Assembly (NCBI RefSeq): GCF_001655055.1
Contig: NZ_LXEW01000016.1
Location: 93,639-157,638 of the forward strand
DNA: 64,000 nt
Direction of reading: 5' to 3'
Source of the DNA: Providencia heimbachae ATCC 35613
Lineage (GTDB): Bacteria > Pseudomonadota > Gammaproteobacteria > Enterobacterales > Enterobacteriaceae
The first letter of the stretch is position 1. Each line of letters starts with the position of its first letter. The position numbers and the translations under genes are program-made. The notes under the pieces were generated by a model. That model searched no databases. It saw nothing but the letters and a program-made list of their open reading frames with translations, and was not told the origin of the DNA. This document shows, piece by piece, positions 1-8,703 of the stretch.

Positions 1-453
1 CTCTTGCACCTGTGGGCGCTGAGAAAAGAACTGTACGATACGATTGATTTTAGATAAACCAATCACTTTATCTTTTGGTATGTAAGCCACTATCGCTTTA
101 CCATCAATAGTCACAAAATGGTGTTCACAAGTACTCGTCAATGTAATGTCACGAACCGTCACCATTTCATCAACTTTCATCTTATTTTCGATCAATGTAA
201 TTTTGGGGAAATTGGCATAATCGAGCCCTGAAAAAATTTCATCAACATACATTTTTGCTATACGGCGAGGCGTATCCGCTAAGCTGTCGTCGGTTAAATC
301 GAGATTCAGTAACTTCATAATCTCTGTCATATGCCCTTCAATCAGTTGCTTACGATCTTCGCCTGATTTTGGCTGAATACGCAACGGGGTTTCAAGCCCT
401 CTCGCTTCCAAAGCAGCATGAACTAATTCGGCCTCTTTACTCAGAGATGACAT
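1..453 (-). CDS. folE: GTP cyclohydrolase I (5' part, runs off left edge)
   Basis: FolE converts GTP to 7,8-dihydroneopterin triphosphate, the first step of tetrahydrofolate synthesis in the cytosol. Only the first 151 codons are present; the remaining third lies beyond the left edge. The visible protein begins [11 protein letters not shown] and continues through the conserved segments [19 protein letters not shown] and [15 protein letters not shown]. The Cys and His residues of the second segment are the zinc and active-site residues of the family. The segment [12 protein letters not shown] is also present. The start ATG follows a GGAGGA ribosome site on the minus strand. No truncation or frameshift is visible in the part that can be read. 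Confidence 0.95.
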   Translation of the reverse strand, partial: MSSLSKEAELVHAALEARGLETPLRIQPKSGEDRKQLIEGHMTEIMKLLNLDLTDDSLADTPRRIAKMYVDEIFSGLDYANFPKITLIENKMKVDEMVTVRDITLTSTCEHHFVTIDGKAIVAYIPKDKVIGLSKINRIVQFFSQRPQVQE

Positions 454-665
454 GTATCCTCCACAAGTGGTGAAACTATTTTTATAAAATGCAGGTGTTG
501 AAGTACTCTAAAACAGCAGGTGTAGATAATCCAGCACTACCTCGGCATTTACAGTGAAATATTTGCATAAGCTGATGCGAATTTATTCAACTTTCAAATG
601 TATTATTCTGTAGACCCATGCAGGGTAAGCGACTACTGCACTATTCGGCACTATTTGGCATGATT

Positions 666-1562
666 TTATCGATTAAGTGAACGTATCATTGATTGTTTTG
701 CGGTATTTAAATGATTACGTAACTCATTAGCTGCCTGTAAATCACAATGACTAACAATCGCGCTGAGAATAGTCATATGCTCCTCAATCGCTAAAATATT
801 TCGTTGCCGAAGGTCACTATCATCCCATTGATAATGAAAATGAAAAATAATTGTCACCATATCCAATGACTGTTCAAAAAAAGGATTATCTGCCGCCGAA
901 AGTAATAAGGAATGAAATTTACGGTCTAACTCGGAAAAAGTGCGATAATTATCAACAACCGTTTCTCTTAATTCCCTGTGCTGATATAAAAGTTCTTTTG
1001 CTTGAACCCAACGTTTATCCTCTTTTGGTAGATTCATAAATCGTGTTAAAGCGTGTGTTTCTAATAGCTCACGTAATTCAAATAATTTCTCGGCATAATT
1101 TTGCTCAAATTTCTTTAAACTCCATAATCCCCTACGTATATTTTCAATGAGATTATAACGTGAGAATCGTAGTAAAAACTCCCTAACGGCAACAGGGCTC
1201 ACGTTCGCTCGGTGAGCCAATTGCAGTTCCGTAAATTTATCACCGGGTTGGAGTTCTCTTCGTTGGATCATCTTGTAGAAAAAAGATTCAAATTCATCAA
1301 GTTGAATATCGGGTAAATCAATAATTGTATCAAGAAGATCATCATCATTTGGCTCTCTAATGAGAACATAATCGTTACCAACACAGGCTAAAATTTCTTT
1401 TTTTGTGAGGTAATTTAGCACATGGCGGATAGTGGTACGGCTAACATTATACATATCAGCAAGTAACGATTGAGAGGGTAAAGGCGAGCTTATATGCTGA
1501 TGGCGAATAGCATCAATAAATTGATTGATAACTTTATGTCGTAGATTTTGTGTTCTTGCCAT
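666..1562 (-). CDS. lgoR: GntR/FCD-family regulator of L-galactonate genes
   Basis: Transcriptional regulator of 298 residues, resembling E. coli LgoR (YjjM) along its whole length. It has an N-terminal winged-helix region around residues 20-60 (LADMYNVSRTTIRHVLNYL). A second helix-turn-helix-like segment lies around 105-145 (LQLAHRANVSPVAVREFLL). A helical FCD effector-binding domain with conserved acidic and His residues (ELDRKFHSLLL) follows. I chose the ATG at 1562 because it gives MARTQNLRHKVIN, which lines up with the E. coli start; the longer frame to 1604 has no ribosome site. The gene is the last of a probable lgoD-uxaB-lgoR unit. It likely controls that unit and the divergent lgoT in response to L-galactonate or a related hexonate. 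Whether it activates or represses cannot be read from the sequence. Confidence 0.85.
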   Translation of the reverse strand: MARTQNLRHKVINQFIDAIRHQHISSPLPSQSLLADMYNVSRTTIRHVLNYLTKKEILACVGNDYVLIREPNDDDLLDTIIDLPDIQLDEFESFFYKMIQRRELQPGDKFTELQLAHRANVSPVAVREFLLRFSRYNLIENIRRGLWSLKKFEQNYAEKLFELRELLETHALTRFMNLPKEDKRWVQAKELLYQHRELRETVVDNYRTFSELDRKFHSLLLSAADNPFFEQSLDMVTIIFHFHYQWDDSDLRQRNILAIEEHMTILSAIVSHCDLQAANELRNHLNTAKQSMIRSLNR

Positions 1563-1628
1563 ATTGATATCCAACATCTCAGTATGTTGACTAAGAAACC
1601 ACATATTTAATATGGTGATAATACGTCC

Positions 1629-1660
1629 ATTGTGCCACTGCTTCGATGCAATGACACAAT
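1629..1660 (-). other. Strong hairpin between uxaB and lgoR
   Basis: Two 13-base arms, ATTGTGCCACTGC (1629-1641) and GCAATGACACAAT (1648-1660), can pair around a 6-base loop with only two G-T wobbles. No T-run follows in the minus direction, so it is not a classical intrinsic terminator. It may protect or process the message between uxaB and lgoR. Confidence 0.6.
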
Positions 1661-1680
1661 AGCACTAGTGAATAAAATAA

Positions 1681-3126
1681 TTAATTAAGTTTATTTAATG
1701 CTGCCCGCATACCTTGATTTAAAATAGCATCAATTTGTTTAGATACCTTATCAACTAATTCTTCATTTTGGCTTAAATCCTGTTCCCAATGTTTTTTATC
1801 GGAGAGAACAGTACTGACAAACTCTTTTGAACTGATGCTATCACCGACTTTAGGCCATAATTGTGCAAAGCGGGTTAACCAAATCTCATCATCTTGCAAA
1901 GGGTAAACCTCGCCTGAACGCTGACCCCGATAAAAAATAAGCAGTGCCGCAAGTGCAAAACATAACCGTTCAGAGACATATCCCTGATGAATACCCGCCA
2001 TAAGTTGTGGCAATAAACGCGTTTTAAATTTAGTCATGCTATTTAAAGCAATAGAAAGTAGTTGATGCTGAATATAAGGGTTCTGAAAGCGCCCGGTCAC
2101 AGCATCAGCAAAAGTGCGTAACTCAGCTTCAGGTAAATCTAAAACAGGAATAATGTCATCATTCAATAATTTCTCGATAAACAATTTAACATCTTTATCT
2201 TCCATCGCTTGGCCTACCGTATTTAACCCACATAACCAAGCAATCGGCACCATCGCTGTATGTGCGCCATTAAGAATAGCAACTTTACGCTCTTTATACG
2301 GTTTAATATCATCAACGATATGAACATTCATTGGATATTTATCAATACATAATTTTTGGGCTAACCAATCAGGGCCTTGAATAACAAATAAATAAAAATA
2401 CTCTGCTGTATCAACAAATTCATCTTGATAGCCTAACTCTTGTTGAATTGATTCAATTTCATCACGAGGATAACCCGTTACAATTCTATCAACGAGTGTT
2501 GAACAAAATGTATTTGCTGTTTCTATCCATTCAACAAACGCTTTTGGTAATTTCCATTCGAGTGCATAACGCAGAATAATTTCTTTTAAAGCTTCACCAT
2601 TATAGTCAATCAATTCACAAGGAATAATGACCCAGCCTTTATCTCTATCCCCATTAAAATGATTGAAGCGAGCAAATAATAATTGAGTGAGTTTAGCGGG
2701 ATAACTTATCGGTGGTGTATCATCAATTTTATCATTTGGGTTGTAGCTAATCCCAGCTTCAGTGGTATTCGAAAAAACAAATTGAATATTTTTATCTTTA
2801 GCAAGCGCAAGATAGCTATCATGCTCTTTATATACATTTATTTCATTATTAACTGACCTAATAAGTCGTGATTCACTGACTTTCTCGCCTTTTTCATTTA
2901 ATCCGCGAATAAGTGTCGTATACAAGCCATCTTGGCAATTCAACGAAGGTGGAAAATCAGTATTAATAGGACGAATAATAGTTATTCCAGCATTAAGATC
3001 TGTTTTCTCATTTAAAACATCAACTATCCAGTCAACAAATGCGCGTAAAAAATTTCCTTCACCAAACTGAATAATACGTGTTGGAAAACGTGCACCTGGA
3101 AAATTTTCTCGATTTAATTTTTTCAT
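1681..3126 (-). CDS. uxaB: Tagaturonate reductase (altronate oxidoreductase)
   Basis: NAD(H)-dependent enzyme of the mannitol dehydrogenase family that interconverts D-tagaturonate and D-altronate. The 481 residues match the usual UxaB length (about 483). Conserved blocks are the N-terminal dinucleotide-binding stretch [31 protein letters not shown] near residue 210, and [19 protein letters not shown] near residue 275, which holds the family's catalytic Lys-Asn-His region. A GGAGAG ribosome site precedes the ATG. It lies 16 bases downstream of lgoD, so the two are probably co-transcribed. D-tagaturonate is the product of LgoD, which makes this gene the next catabolic step. In E. coli, as I recall, uxaB is not part of the lgo locus. 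Confidence 0.93.
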   Translation of the reverse strand: MKKLNRENFPGARFPTRIIQFGEGNFLRAFVDWIVDVLNEKTDLNAGITIIRPINTDFPPSLNCQDGLYTTLIRGLNEKGEKVSESRLIRSVNNEINVYKEHDSYLALAKDKNIQFVFSNTTEAGISYNPNDKIDDTPPISYPAKLTQLLFARFNHFNGDRDKGWVIIPCELIDYNGEALKEIILRYALEWKLPKAFVEWIETANTFCSTLVDRIVTGYPRDEIESIQQELGYQDEFVDTAEYFYLFVIQGPDWLAQKLCIDKYPMNVHIVDDIKPYKERKVAILNGAHTAMVPIAWLCGLNTVGQAMEDKDVKLFIEKLLNDDIIPVLDLPEAELRTFADAVTGRFQNPYIQHQLLSIALNSMTKFKTRLLPQLMAGIHQGYVSERLCFALAALLIFYRGQRSGEVYPLQDDEIWLTRFAQLWPKVGDSISSKEFVSTVLSDKKHWEQDLSQNEELVDKVSKQIDAILNQGMRAALNKLN

Positions 3127-3142
3127 CTTCAGCTCTCCGAAA

Positions 3143-4165
3143 TTAAAATTGAATAACGCCTTTAATCAATTCATGATTATTGATAACGTCTTTTTCATAT
3201 ATTTCGGCGAGTGAGCTAAATGAATAATGGTGTGTAAGCATCATATTTGCATTGAGCTTATTGTTTGCCATTAGTCTGCCTACTTTTTCAAAATCTTCTG
3301 GCGTCGCATTTCGGCTCCCCATCATGGTAGTTTCTTTTTTATGAAAATCAGGATCTGAAAATTGCAGGTCTCCTTTAAATAAACCGACAAATACAATCGT
3401 TCCACCATGGCGAATTAAGTTAACACTGTTATTCATCGCGTGCTGATTACCTGTCGCATCAATAACCTTTAATGGTAAAGCCCCTGAAAAATATTCTCTT
3501 AACTGACTTTCAAAGTTGTCGGCAGATGGATCAATCGTAGATAACGATAAATTTTTAGAAACGTGTTCACGCCGAGCTGCGCTGGTATCAGCAACCACAA
3601 CTTGGGCACCATCGGCAGCAGCGATAGCGGCAACACCAAGGCCAATAGGACCTGCACCAACAACCAGTACCGCCTCATTAGCTTGAACATCCGCTCGACG
3701 CACAGCATGAGCACTGATAGCAAAAGGCTCTATTAGTGCCGCTGCATCAGCTTCAATACCTTCTGCTAATAATAAATTCGCTACAGGTACATTTAAATAA
3801 TCAGCGAAACCACCATCTTCATGCACACCAATAACCGAAATATTTTCACAGCAATTTGTGCGGCCACTGAGGCAAGAAGGACATTTATAACAAGCCACAT
3901 AAGGAATAACCGCAACCTGCTGGCCGACTTTAAACTCAGATTGCCCCGAGCCTAATTGAACAATTTCACCACAAATTTCATGACCTAGAACTCTAGGATA
4001 ACTGAAAAAAGGTTGATTTCCCGCCCATGCATGAATATCGGTTCCGCATATTCCCACTGTTTTGATTTTAATTTTCGCTTCGTTCGATGAAGGCGCTAGA
4101 GCGGCACGTTTTTCCCAAACTAATTTTTTAGGTTCTAAGCAAACTAATGTATTGATGATTGACAT
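3143..4165 (-). CDS. lgoD: L-galactonate 5-dehydrogenase
   Basis: Zinc-dependent medium-chain dehydrogenase that oxidises L-galactonate to D-tagaturonate. The 340-residue protein agrees with E. coli LgoD (YjjN) in length and sequence. It carries the catalytic-zinc region [10 protein letters not shown], the GHEICGEI motif, and the structural-zinc cluster [15 protein letters not shown] around residues 90-105. The Rossmann motif [10 protein letters not shown] follows around 165. I placed the start at 4165 ([13 protein letters not shown]) because AAGGAGAG lies just upstream. A 13-residue longer frame exists but lacks a ribosome site and departs from the family. It is the first gene of the minus-strand unit and diverges from lgoT. 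Confidence 0.93.
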   Translation of the reverse strand: MSIINTLVCLEPKKLVWEKRAALAPSSNEAKIKIKTVGICGTDIHAWAGNQPFFSYPRVLGHEICGEIVQLGSGQSEFKVGQQVAVIPYVACYKCPSCLSGRTNCCENISVIGVHEDGGFADYLNVPVANLLLAEGIEADAAALIEPFAISAHAVRRADVQANEAVLVVGAGPIGLGVAAIAAADGAQVVVADTSAARREHVSKNLSLSTIDPSADNFESQLREYFSGALPLKVIDATGNQHAMNNSVNLIRHGGTIVFVGLFKGDLQFSDPDFHKKETTMMGSRNATPEDFEKVGRLMANNKLNANMMLTHHYSFSSLAEIYEKDVINNHELIKGVIQF

Positions 4166-4533
4166 AATGCTCTCCTTATTTGTATTGCAATTAATTTCAG
4201 CCAAAAAAGAGCAAAAAAACGTTATATCAATTTAGTTTGTGATGGAATACGCATAAACCTGAACTAAATGTGTTTTTTATTTATAAAGTACCAATAAATA
4301 TGATTTTTATTTATTAAGTACCAATAAAAAACAGTAATTTTCTATCAAGCGCACGGATCAATGAAATTATCAGTTATAAATATATCTTCCTGCCTATTCT
4401 CAAGTTGAATTAAATAAATCAGTTCTTAACAAGGGAAATCCTTGAGTCAAAAAATAAATAAAAAACAGAGATAGATAAAGCTTTGATGATTATCTAATCA
4501 GTAATAAACTTACTGTAAAATAAGGAGTTAGGC
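4166..4533. promoter_or_regulatory. Divergent lgoD/lgoT control region
   Basis: A 368-base AT-rich gap with no credible coding frame. It must contain the promoters for lgoD (leftward) and lgoT (rightward). Its main structure is the pair of direct repeats at 4274-4328, listed separately. I could not assign -35/-10 boxes with confidence because the whole segment is A/T-rich. Confidence 0.7.
4274..4328. promoter_or_regulatory. Candidate LgoR operator: two direct repeats 30 bp apart
   Basis: The 25-base unit TTTTTATTTAT-A/T-AAGTACCAATAAA occurs at 4274-4298 and again at 4304-4328 with a single difference. The period is exactly 30 bp, close to three helical turns. The core TACCAAT equals one arm of the ATTGGTATACCAAT palindrome used by the related GntR/FCD regulators UxuR and ExuR. 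Assignment to LgoR is inference from location and family. Confidence 0.5.
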
Positions 4534-5895
4534 GTGGAGAACAAAGATAATACTCTCAACCCTCAAGCTAATTTAAATACCATAAAAAAAACCGATATAC
4601 CCCAAGAACAAAATGCTATCCCCATAAAAAGTAAACGTTTAAAACGGATACAAATGACAGCAATGATACTTTTATTTTTAGCGGCTGTTATTAATTACCT
4701 TGATAGAAGCTCACTTTCGGTTGCCAACCAAACTATTCGTGATGAATTAGGTTTAAGTGCCACTGAGATTGGTATCTTACTTTCGGTTTTTTCATTTGCT
4801 TATGGCATAGCCCAGCTTCCCTGCGGCCCATTATTGGATAGAAAAGGGCCTCGCTTAATGTTGGGGATAGGGATGTTTTTTTGGTCACTTTTTCAAGCCT
4901 TATCTGGATTAGTGCAAACCTTTTCTCAATTTGTTCTCGCTCGTATCGGTATGGGAATTGGTGAAGCACCAATGAATCCCTGTGGCGTGAAAGTGATAAA
5001 TGACTGGTTCAATATTAAAGAGCGTGGTCGACCAATGGGCTTTTTTAATGCGGCATCAACGATTGGTGTCGCCATCAGCCCCCCTTTACTTGCTGCAATG
5101 ATGCTGGTTATTGGCTGGCGAGGGATGTTTGTTACCATCGGCGTATTAGGTATATTTCTCGCTATCGGTTGGTACATGCTGTACAGAAACCGTGAAGATA
5201 TTGCCTTAAATAGTGAGGAGCAAGACTACTTAAATGCAGGCAGCGTCAATACTCAACGTAATCCGCTCAGTTTTGCTGAATGGCGAGGGTTATTTCGTAA
5301 CCGCACCATGTGGGGAATGATGCTCGGCTTTAGTGGTATTAACTATACTGCTTGGCTTTATTTAGCATGGTTACCCGGCTATTTACAATCTTCCTATAAC
5401 CTTGATTTAAAAAGCACGGGAATGATGGCAGCCATCCCTTTCCTATTCGGGGCTGCGGGAATGCTCATTAATGGATATGTGACGGATAGTCTAGTCAAAA
5501 AAGGCATGGAGCCCTTAAAAACAAGAAAAGTGAGCATTGTTATTGGAATGGTACTTTCCGCATTATTCACCTTCATCGTGCCACAAGCAACAACCTCGAT
5601 GTCTGCCGTATTACTTATTGGTATGGCGCTGTTTTGCATCCACTTTGCGGGCACTTCCGCATGGGGGTTGATTCATGTCGCTGTTGCTTCGAGAATGACC
5701 GCTTCTGTGGGCAGCATTCAAAACTTTGCTAGCTTTATATGTGCTTCATTTGCACCTATTGTGACGGGATTTATCCTCGATAAAACCAACTCTTTTAACT
5801 TAGCATTAATTATTTGTAGTTGTGTAACCTTATGTGGCGCACTGGCTTATGTATTTTTAGTCCGCCAACCGATTATTGATACTAACGCTAACTAA
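4534..5895 (+). CDS. lgoT: L-galactonate transporter, MFS anion:cation symporter family
   Basis: Twelve-helix inner-membrane transporter of the major facilitator superfamily, 453 residues, matching E. coli LgoT (YjjL). After a polar N-terminal tail of about 45 residues come the first helix, the family signature AAVINYLDRSSLSVAN, and the loop-2/3 motif PLLDRKGPRLMLGIGM. The segment GMGIGEAPMNPCGVKVINDWF is shared with hexuronate and glucarate permeases. Translation begins at a GTG preceded by TAAGGAG. It supplies L-galactonate to LgoD and UxaB encoded on the other strand. A hairpin terminator follows at 5901. Confidence 0.92.
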   Translation: MENKDNTLNPQANLNTIKKTDIPQEQNAIPIKSKRLKRIQMTAMILLFLAAVINYLDRSSLSVANQTIRDELGLSATEIGILLSVFSFAYGIAQLPCGPLLDRKGPRLMLGIGMFFWSLFQALSGLVQTFSQFVLARIGMGIGEAPMNPCGVKVINDWFNIKERGRPMGFFNAASTIGVAISPPLLAAMMLVIGWRGMFVTIGVLGIFLAIGWYMLYRNREDIALNSEEQDYLNAGSVNTQRNPLSFAEWRGLFRNRTMWGMMLGFSGINYTAWLYLAWLPGYLQSSYNLDLKSTGMMAAIPFLFGAAGMLINGYVTDSLVKKGMEPLKTRKVSIVIGMVLSALFTFIVPQATTSMSAVLLIGMALFCIHFAGTSAWGLIHVAVASRMTASVGSIQNFASFICASFAPIVTGFILDKTNSFNLALIICSCVTLCGALAYVFLVRQPIIDTNAN

Positions 5896-5900
5896 TCTAA

Positions 5901-5930
5901 GATGAGCCTCATATCTGACTGAGGCTCATC
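5901..5930 (+). terminator. Terminator of lgoT
   Basis: GATGAGCCTCA and TGAGGCTCATC form an 11-bp perfect stem with an 8-base loop, followed by TTCATTATTTT. Confidence 0.8.
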
Positions 5931-6080
5931 TTCATTATTTTAAATCACATCAATCAATCTATCTAAAAGCTATCTCGAATCAATTTCTATTCATTCACCC
6001 ACTGGCTAATCTCTGACATAATAAGCAGCACTAACCAATTTTAAGCCTCTAAGGCAAAATGATAATGGGGTAACTGCATT

Positions 6081-7322
6081 ATGGATCAGAGCCATACTAA
6101 AGATTTGATTTCTCTTGAGCTTGCACTCGAAAAATTACTTTCACAAACACCCGTGATAACTCAAACAGAAATTATTCCACTCACTGATTCTGCTCAACGC
6201 ATTATCGCCACTGACCTAATATCTCCCATTAATGTTCCCCCATTTGATAACTCTGCAATGGATGGCTACGGTCTACGTTTTGATGATTGGGACGGCACAA
6301 CACCGATGCCTGTTGTTGGCAAATCATTTGCAGGCAACCCAATGCAAGGGCCATTAGAAAAAGGGGGCTGTGTCCGCATTATGACAGGCGCGCCTATCCC
6401 TCAAGGCGTTGATACTGTAGTGATGCAAGAATCCACTGAACAAACCGAACAAGGGATTCTTTTTACTCAACCATTTAAAAAAGGCAGTAATATTCGTAAA
6501 GTTGGTGAGGATATCGTCCAAGGAAAGCCTGTTTTCCCTGCGGGAACCTTGCTTTCAACCGCTCAACTGCCGCTAATTGCCTCTTTAGGCATTAGTGATG
6601 TCACGGTATACCGTCGTTTAAAAGTGGCCGTTTTTTCTACCGGCGATGAACTTCAAGCTGTCGGTAAGCCGCTTGCTGATGGGCAAATTTATGATACCAA
6701 CCGCTTCGCTGTTCGTTTGATGTTAGAAAAATTAAATTGCCAAGTATTGGATCTGGGTGTCATTCCGGACTCGCCAGAAAAACTGAAGCAGACCTTTATT
6801 GAAGCCAATAGCCAAGCAGATTTAGTGATCAGCAGCGGTGGCGTTTCTGTTGGGGAAGCGGATTACACCAAACAGATACTTGATGACCTCGGCCAAATTG
6901 GTTTTTGGAAGTTAGCGATTAAACCAGGTAAACCTTTTGCCTTTGGTAAGCTCAGTTCCGCCTGGTTCTGTGGATTACCGGGTAATCCGGTTTCCGCAGC
7001 ACTGACTTTTTATCAGCTGGTTCAGCCACTCATTGCACGCCTTTCAGGCCATAGCCAATGGAAAGCCCCTATTCGTTTCAAAGTTCCCGTAACGACGCCA
7101 TTAAAAAAATCACCGGGACGATTGGATTTTCAGCGTGGAGTTTTAACCTCCAATGAACAAGGACAATTGCAGGTTGAAACTACAGGACATCAAGGTTCTC
7201 ATATCTTTAGCTCATTTAGCCAAGCGAATTGCTTTATCGTTCTAGAAAGAGAACGTGGTCATGTCGCTGCAGGCGAAATGGTTGAAGTTGAAATGTTCAA
7301 TTACTTATTGAAAAGTGAATAA
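6081..7322 (+). CDS. moeA: Molybdopterin molybdenumtransferase
   Basis: MoeA inserts molybdate into adenylylated molybdopterin, the last general step of molybdenum cofactor synthesis (cytosol). The 413 residues are typical (E. coli about 411). Visible blocks are the N-terminal [15 protein letters not shown], the MoCF-binding-like domain with VFSTGDEL near residue 190, the active-site loop [12 protein letters not shown] near 255, and GLPGNPVSA near 305. The ATG follows a GGGGTAA ribosome site. moeB starts 5 bases after the stop, so the two form an operon as in E. coli. Confidence 0.95.
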   Translation: MDQSHTKDLISLELALEKLLSQTPVITQTEIIPLTDSAQRIIATDLISPINVPPFDNSAMDGYGLRFDDWDGTTPMPVVGKSFAGNPMQGPLEKGGCVRIMTGAPIPQGVDTVVMQESTEQTEQGILFTQPFKKGSNIRKVGEDIVQGKPVFPAGTLLSTAQLPLIASLGISDVTVYRRLKVAVFSTGDELQAVGKPLADGQIYDTNRFAVRLMLEKLNCQVLDLGVIPDSPEKLKQTFIEANSQADLVISSGGVSVGEADYTKQILDDLGQIGFWKLAIKPGKPFAFGKLSSAWFCGLPGNPVSAALTFYQLVQPLIARLSGHSQWKAPIRFKVPVTTPLKKSPGRLDFQRGVLTSNEQGQLQVETTGHQGSHIFSSFSQANCFIVLERERGHVAAGEMVEVEMFNYLLKSE

Positions 7323-7327
7323 TACCC

Positions 7328-8092
7328 GTGCAAGAACTTAGCGATGATGAAATGCTGCGTTATAACCGTCAAATTATACTTCGAGGGTTTGATTTTGACG
7401 GCCAAGAAAAACTGAAAGCCAGTACGGTGTTAGTGATCGGCTTAGGGGGTCTTGGTTGTGCCGCAACGCAGTACCTTGCCGCGGCAGGCATTGGGCATTT
7501 GACCTTAGTTGATTTTGATACAGTGTCATTGTCAAATCTGCAAAGGCAAACGCTTCACCGTGACGCGACCATTGGCGAGCCAAAAGTTGACTCTGCAAAA
7601 TCACAGCTTGCAGCTATCAATCCACACATTCACATAGATACCATCAATGCTCAACTCGATGATCAGCAACTTGATGCCTTAATCATTGATCACCATGTGG
7701 TGCTTGATTGTACCGATAATGTCGCAATACGTGAGCAGTTAAACCGTTTATGCCTAGCGCATAAAAAACCACTCGTTTCCGGTGCTGCCATTCGTATGGA
7801 AGGGCAACTTGCAGTATTTACCTATGATGACGATGCCCCTTGTTATCACTGTTTAAGCCGTTTATTTGGTGAAAATAGTTTAACCTGCGTTGAAGCCGGT
7901 GTGATGTCGCCATTAGTCGGTACCATTGGCACCCTCGAAGCCATGGAAACGATTAAATTGCTAACGCAATACGGTAAAGTCATCACCGGTAAAGTATTAC
8001 TTTTTGATGCAATGACGATGGATTTTCGCCAATTCAAACTTCGTAAAGATCCTCATTGTGAAGTTTGCGCTAACAGCCCCTTATCAGTCTAA
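7328..8092 (+). CDS. moeB: Molybdopterin-synthase adenylyltransferase
   Basis: MoeB adenylates the C-terminal Gly of MoaD so that it can be thiocarboxylated, re-arming molybdopterin synthase. The 254-residue E1-like protein carries the nucleotide-binding motif VIGLGGLGCAATQYL near residue 36. It also has the FDTVSLSNLQRQTLH segment and two zinc CxxC pairs (CYHC near 172, CEVC near 246). It starts at a GTG 5 bases after moeA, implying coupled translation. Its partner MoaD is encoded at 28263-28508 in this window. Confidence 0.94.
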   Translation: MQELSDDEMLRYNRQIILRGFDFDGQEKLKASTVLVIGLGGLGCAATQYLAAAGIGHLTLVDFDTVSLSNLQRQTLHRDATIGEPKVDSAKSQLAAINPHIHIDTINAQLDDQQLDALIIDHHVVLDCTDNVAIREQLNRLCLAHKKPLVSGAAIRMEGQLAVFTYDDDAPCYHCLSRLFGENSLTCVEAGVMSPLVGTIGTLEAMETIKLLTQYGKVITGKVLLFDAMTMDFRQFKLRKDPHCEVCANSPLSV

Positions 8093-8097
8093 TTTTC

Positions 8098-8120
8098 GGT
8101 GGCGAGATAATCTCGCTACC
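8098..8120 (+). terminator. Possible terminator of moeAB
   Basis: GGTGGCGAGA and TCTCGCTACC pair with one mismatch around TAA just after moeB. The following tract is TCTCCTTC rather than a clean T-run, so termination may be partial. Confidence 0.5.
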
Positions 8121-8196
8121 TCTCCTTCAATGTAACATGCCGTCAAAAAAATTAAGAATAATCCGAAAAAATGATTTTATTGGCCTTTAACCTTAT

Positions 8197-8249
8197 ACTA
8201 TCCCTCTTTCGTGGTGATAGTGCACAGACTCATCACCACATTTTATTTT
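8197..8249 (+). promoter_or_regulatory. phnA leader: -10 box and hairpin with T-rich tail
   Basis: TATACT at 8197-8202 is a good -10 box, but no convincing -35 is present. Shortly downstream GTGGTGAT (8211-8218) pairs perfectly with ATCACCAC (8232-8239), followed by ATTTTATTTTT. The result is a terminator-like hairpin in the leader, about 25 bases before the ORF start. It could attenuate phnA or stop read-through from moeB. Confidence 0.45.
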
Positions 8250-8273
8250 TGATAAGTTACTGAGAATATTATT

Positions 8274-8609
8274 ATGCAATTCCCTCCTTGCCCAAAATGT
8301 CAGTCTGAATACACCTACACTGATAACGAAATGTATGTCTGTCCTGAGTGTGCACATGAATGGAATGATGCCGAAGCTGTTGAAGAAACTGATGAGCTAA
8401 TCGTTAAAGATGCAAATGGTAACTTGTTAGTAGATGGCGATACCGTCACGGTTATCAAAGATCTTAAAGTGAAAGGCAGCTCAACAATGCTGAAGATTGG
8501 AACTCGCGTGAAAGGGATCCGTTTAGTCGAAGGCGATCACAACATTGATTGTAAAATTGATGGTTTTGGTCAAATGAAACTAAAGTCTGAGTTTGTGAAA
8601 AAGAACTAA
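8274..8609 (+). CDS. PhnA/YjdM family zinc-ribbon protein
   Basis: A 111-residue protein of the PhnA (YjdM) family. Four cysteines in two CxxC pairs (Cys6/Cys9 and Cys23/Cys26) form an N-terminal zinc ribbon. The C-terminal part is the compact PhnA domain, with [20 protein letters not shown] and a basic end. Despite the name, E. coli PhnA is not part of the phosphonate pathway and its biochemical role is unclear; I assign no reaction. The gene stands alone between moeB and the convergent ybiT, with its own leader hairpin and a shared terminator. Confidence 0.85.
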   Translation: MQFPPCPKCQSEYTYTDNEMYVCPECAHEWNDAEAVEETDELIVKDANGNLLVDGDTVTVIKDLKVKGSSTMLKIGTRVKGIRLVEGDHNIDCKIDGFGQMKLKSEFVKKN

Positions 8610-8641
8610 GTTAGTTAAAAGTAGCTTCTTCAGAAATAAAT

Positions 8642-8675
8642 TAGCCCCTTCCGCTTTACTGCCATGAAGGGGCTA
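8642..8675. terminator. Bidirectional terminator, phnA / ybiT
   Basis: TAGCCCCTTC and GAAGGGGCTA form a 10-bp perfect stem with a 14-base loop between convergent genes. T-rich sequence follows on the plus strand (TTTGTATT). Confidence 0.75.
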
Positions 8676-8703
8676 TTTGTATTCTACAAAGCAAATTTTT
8701 GGT

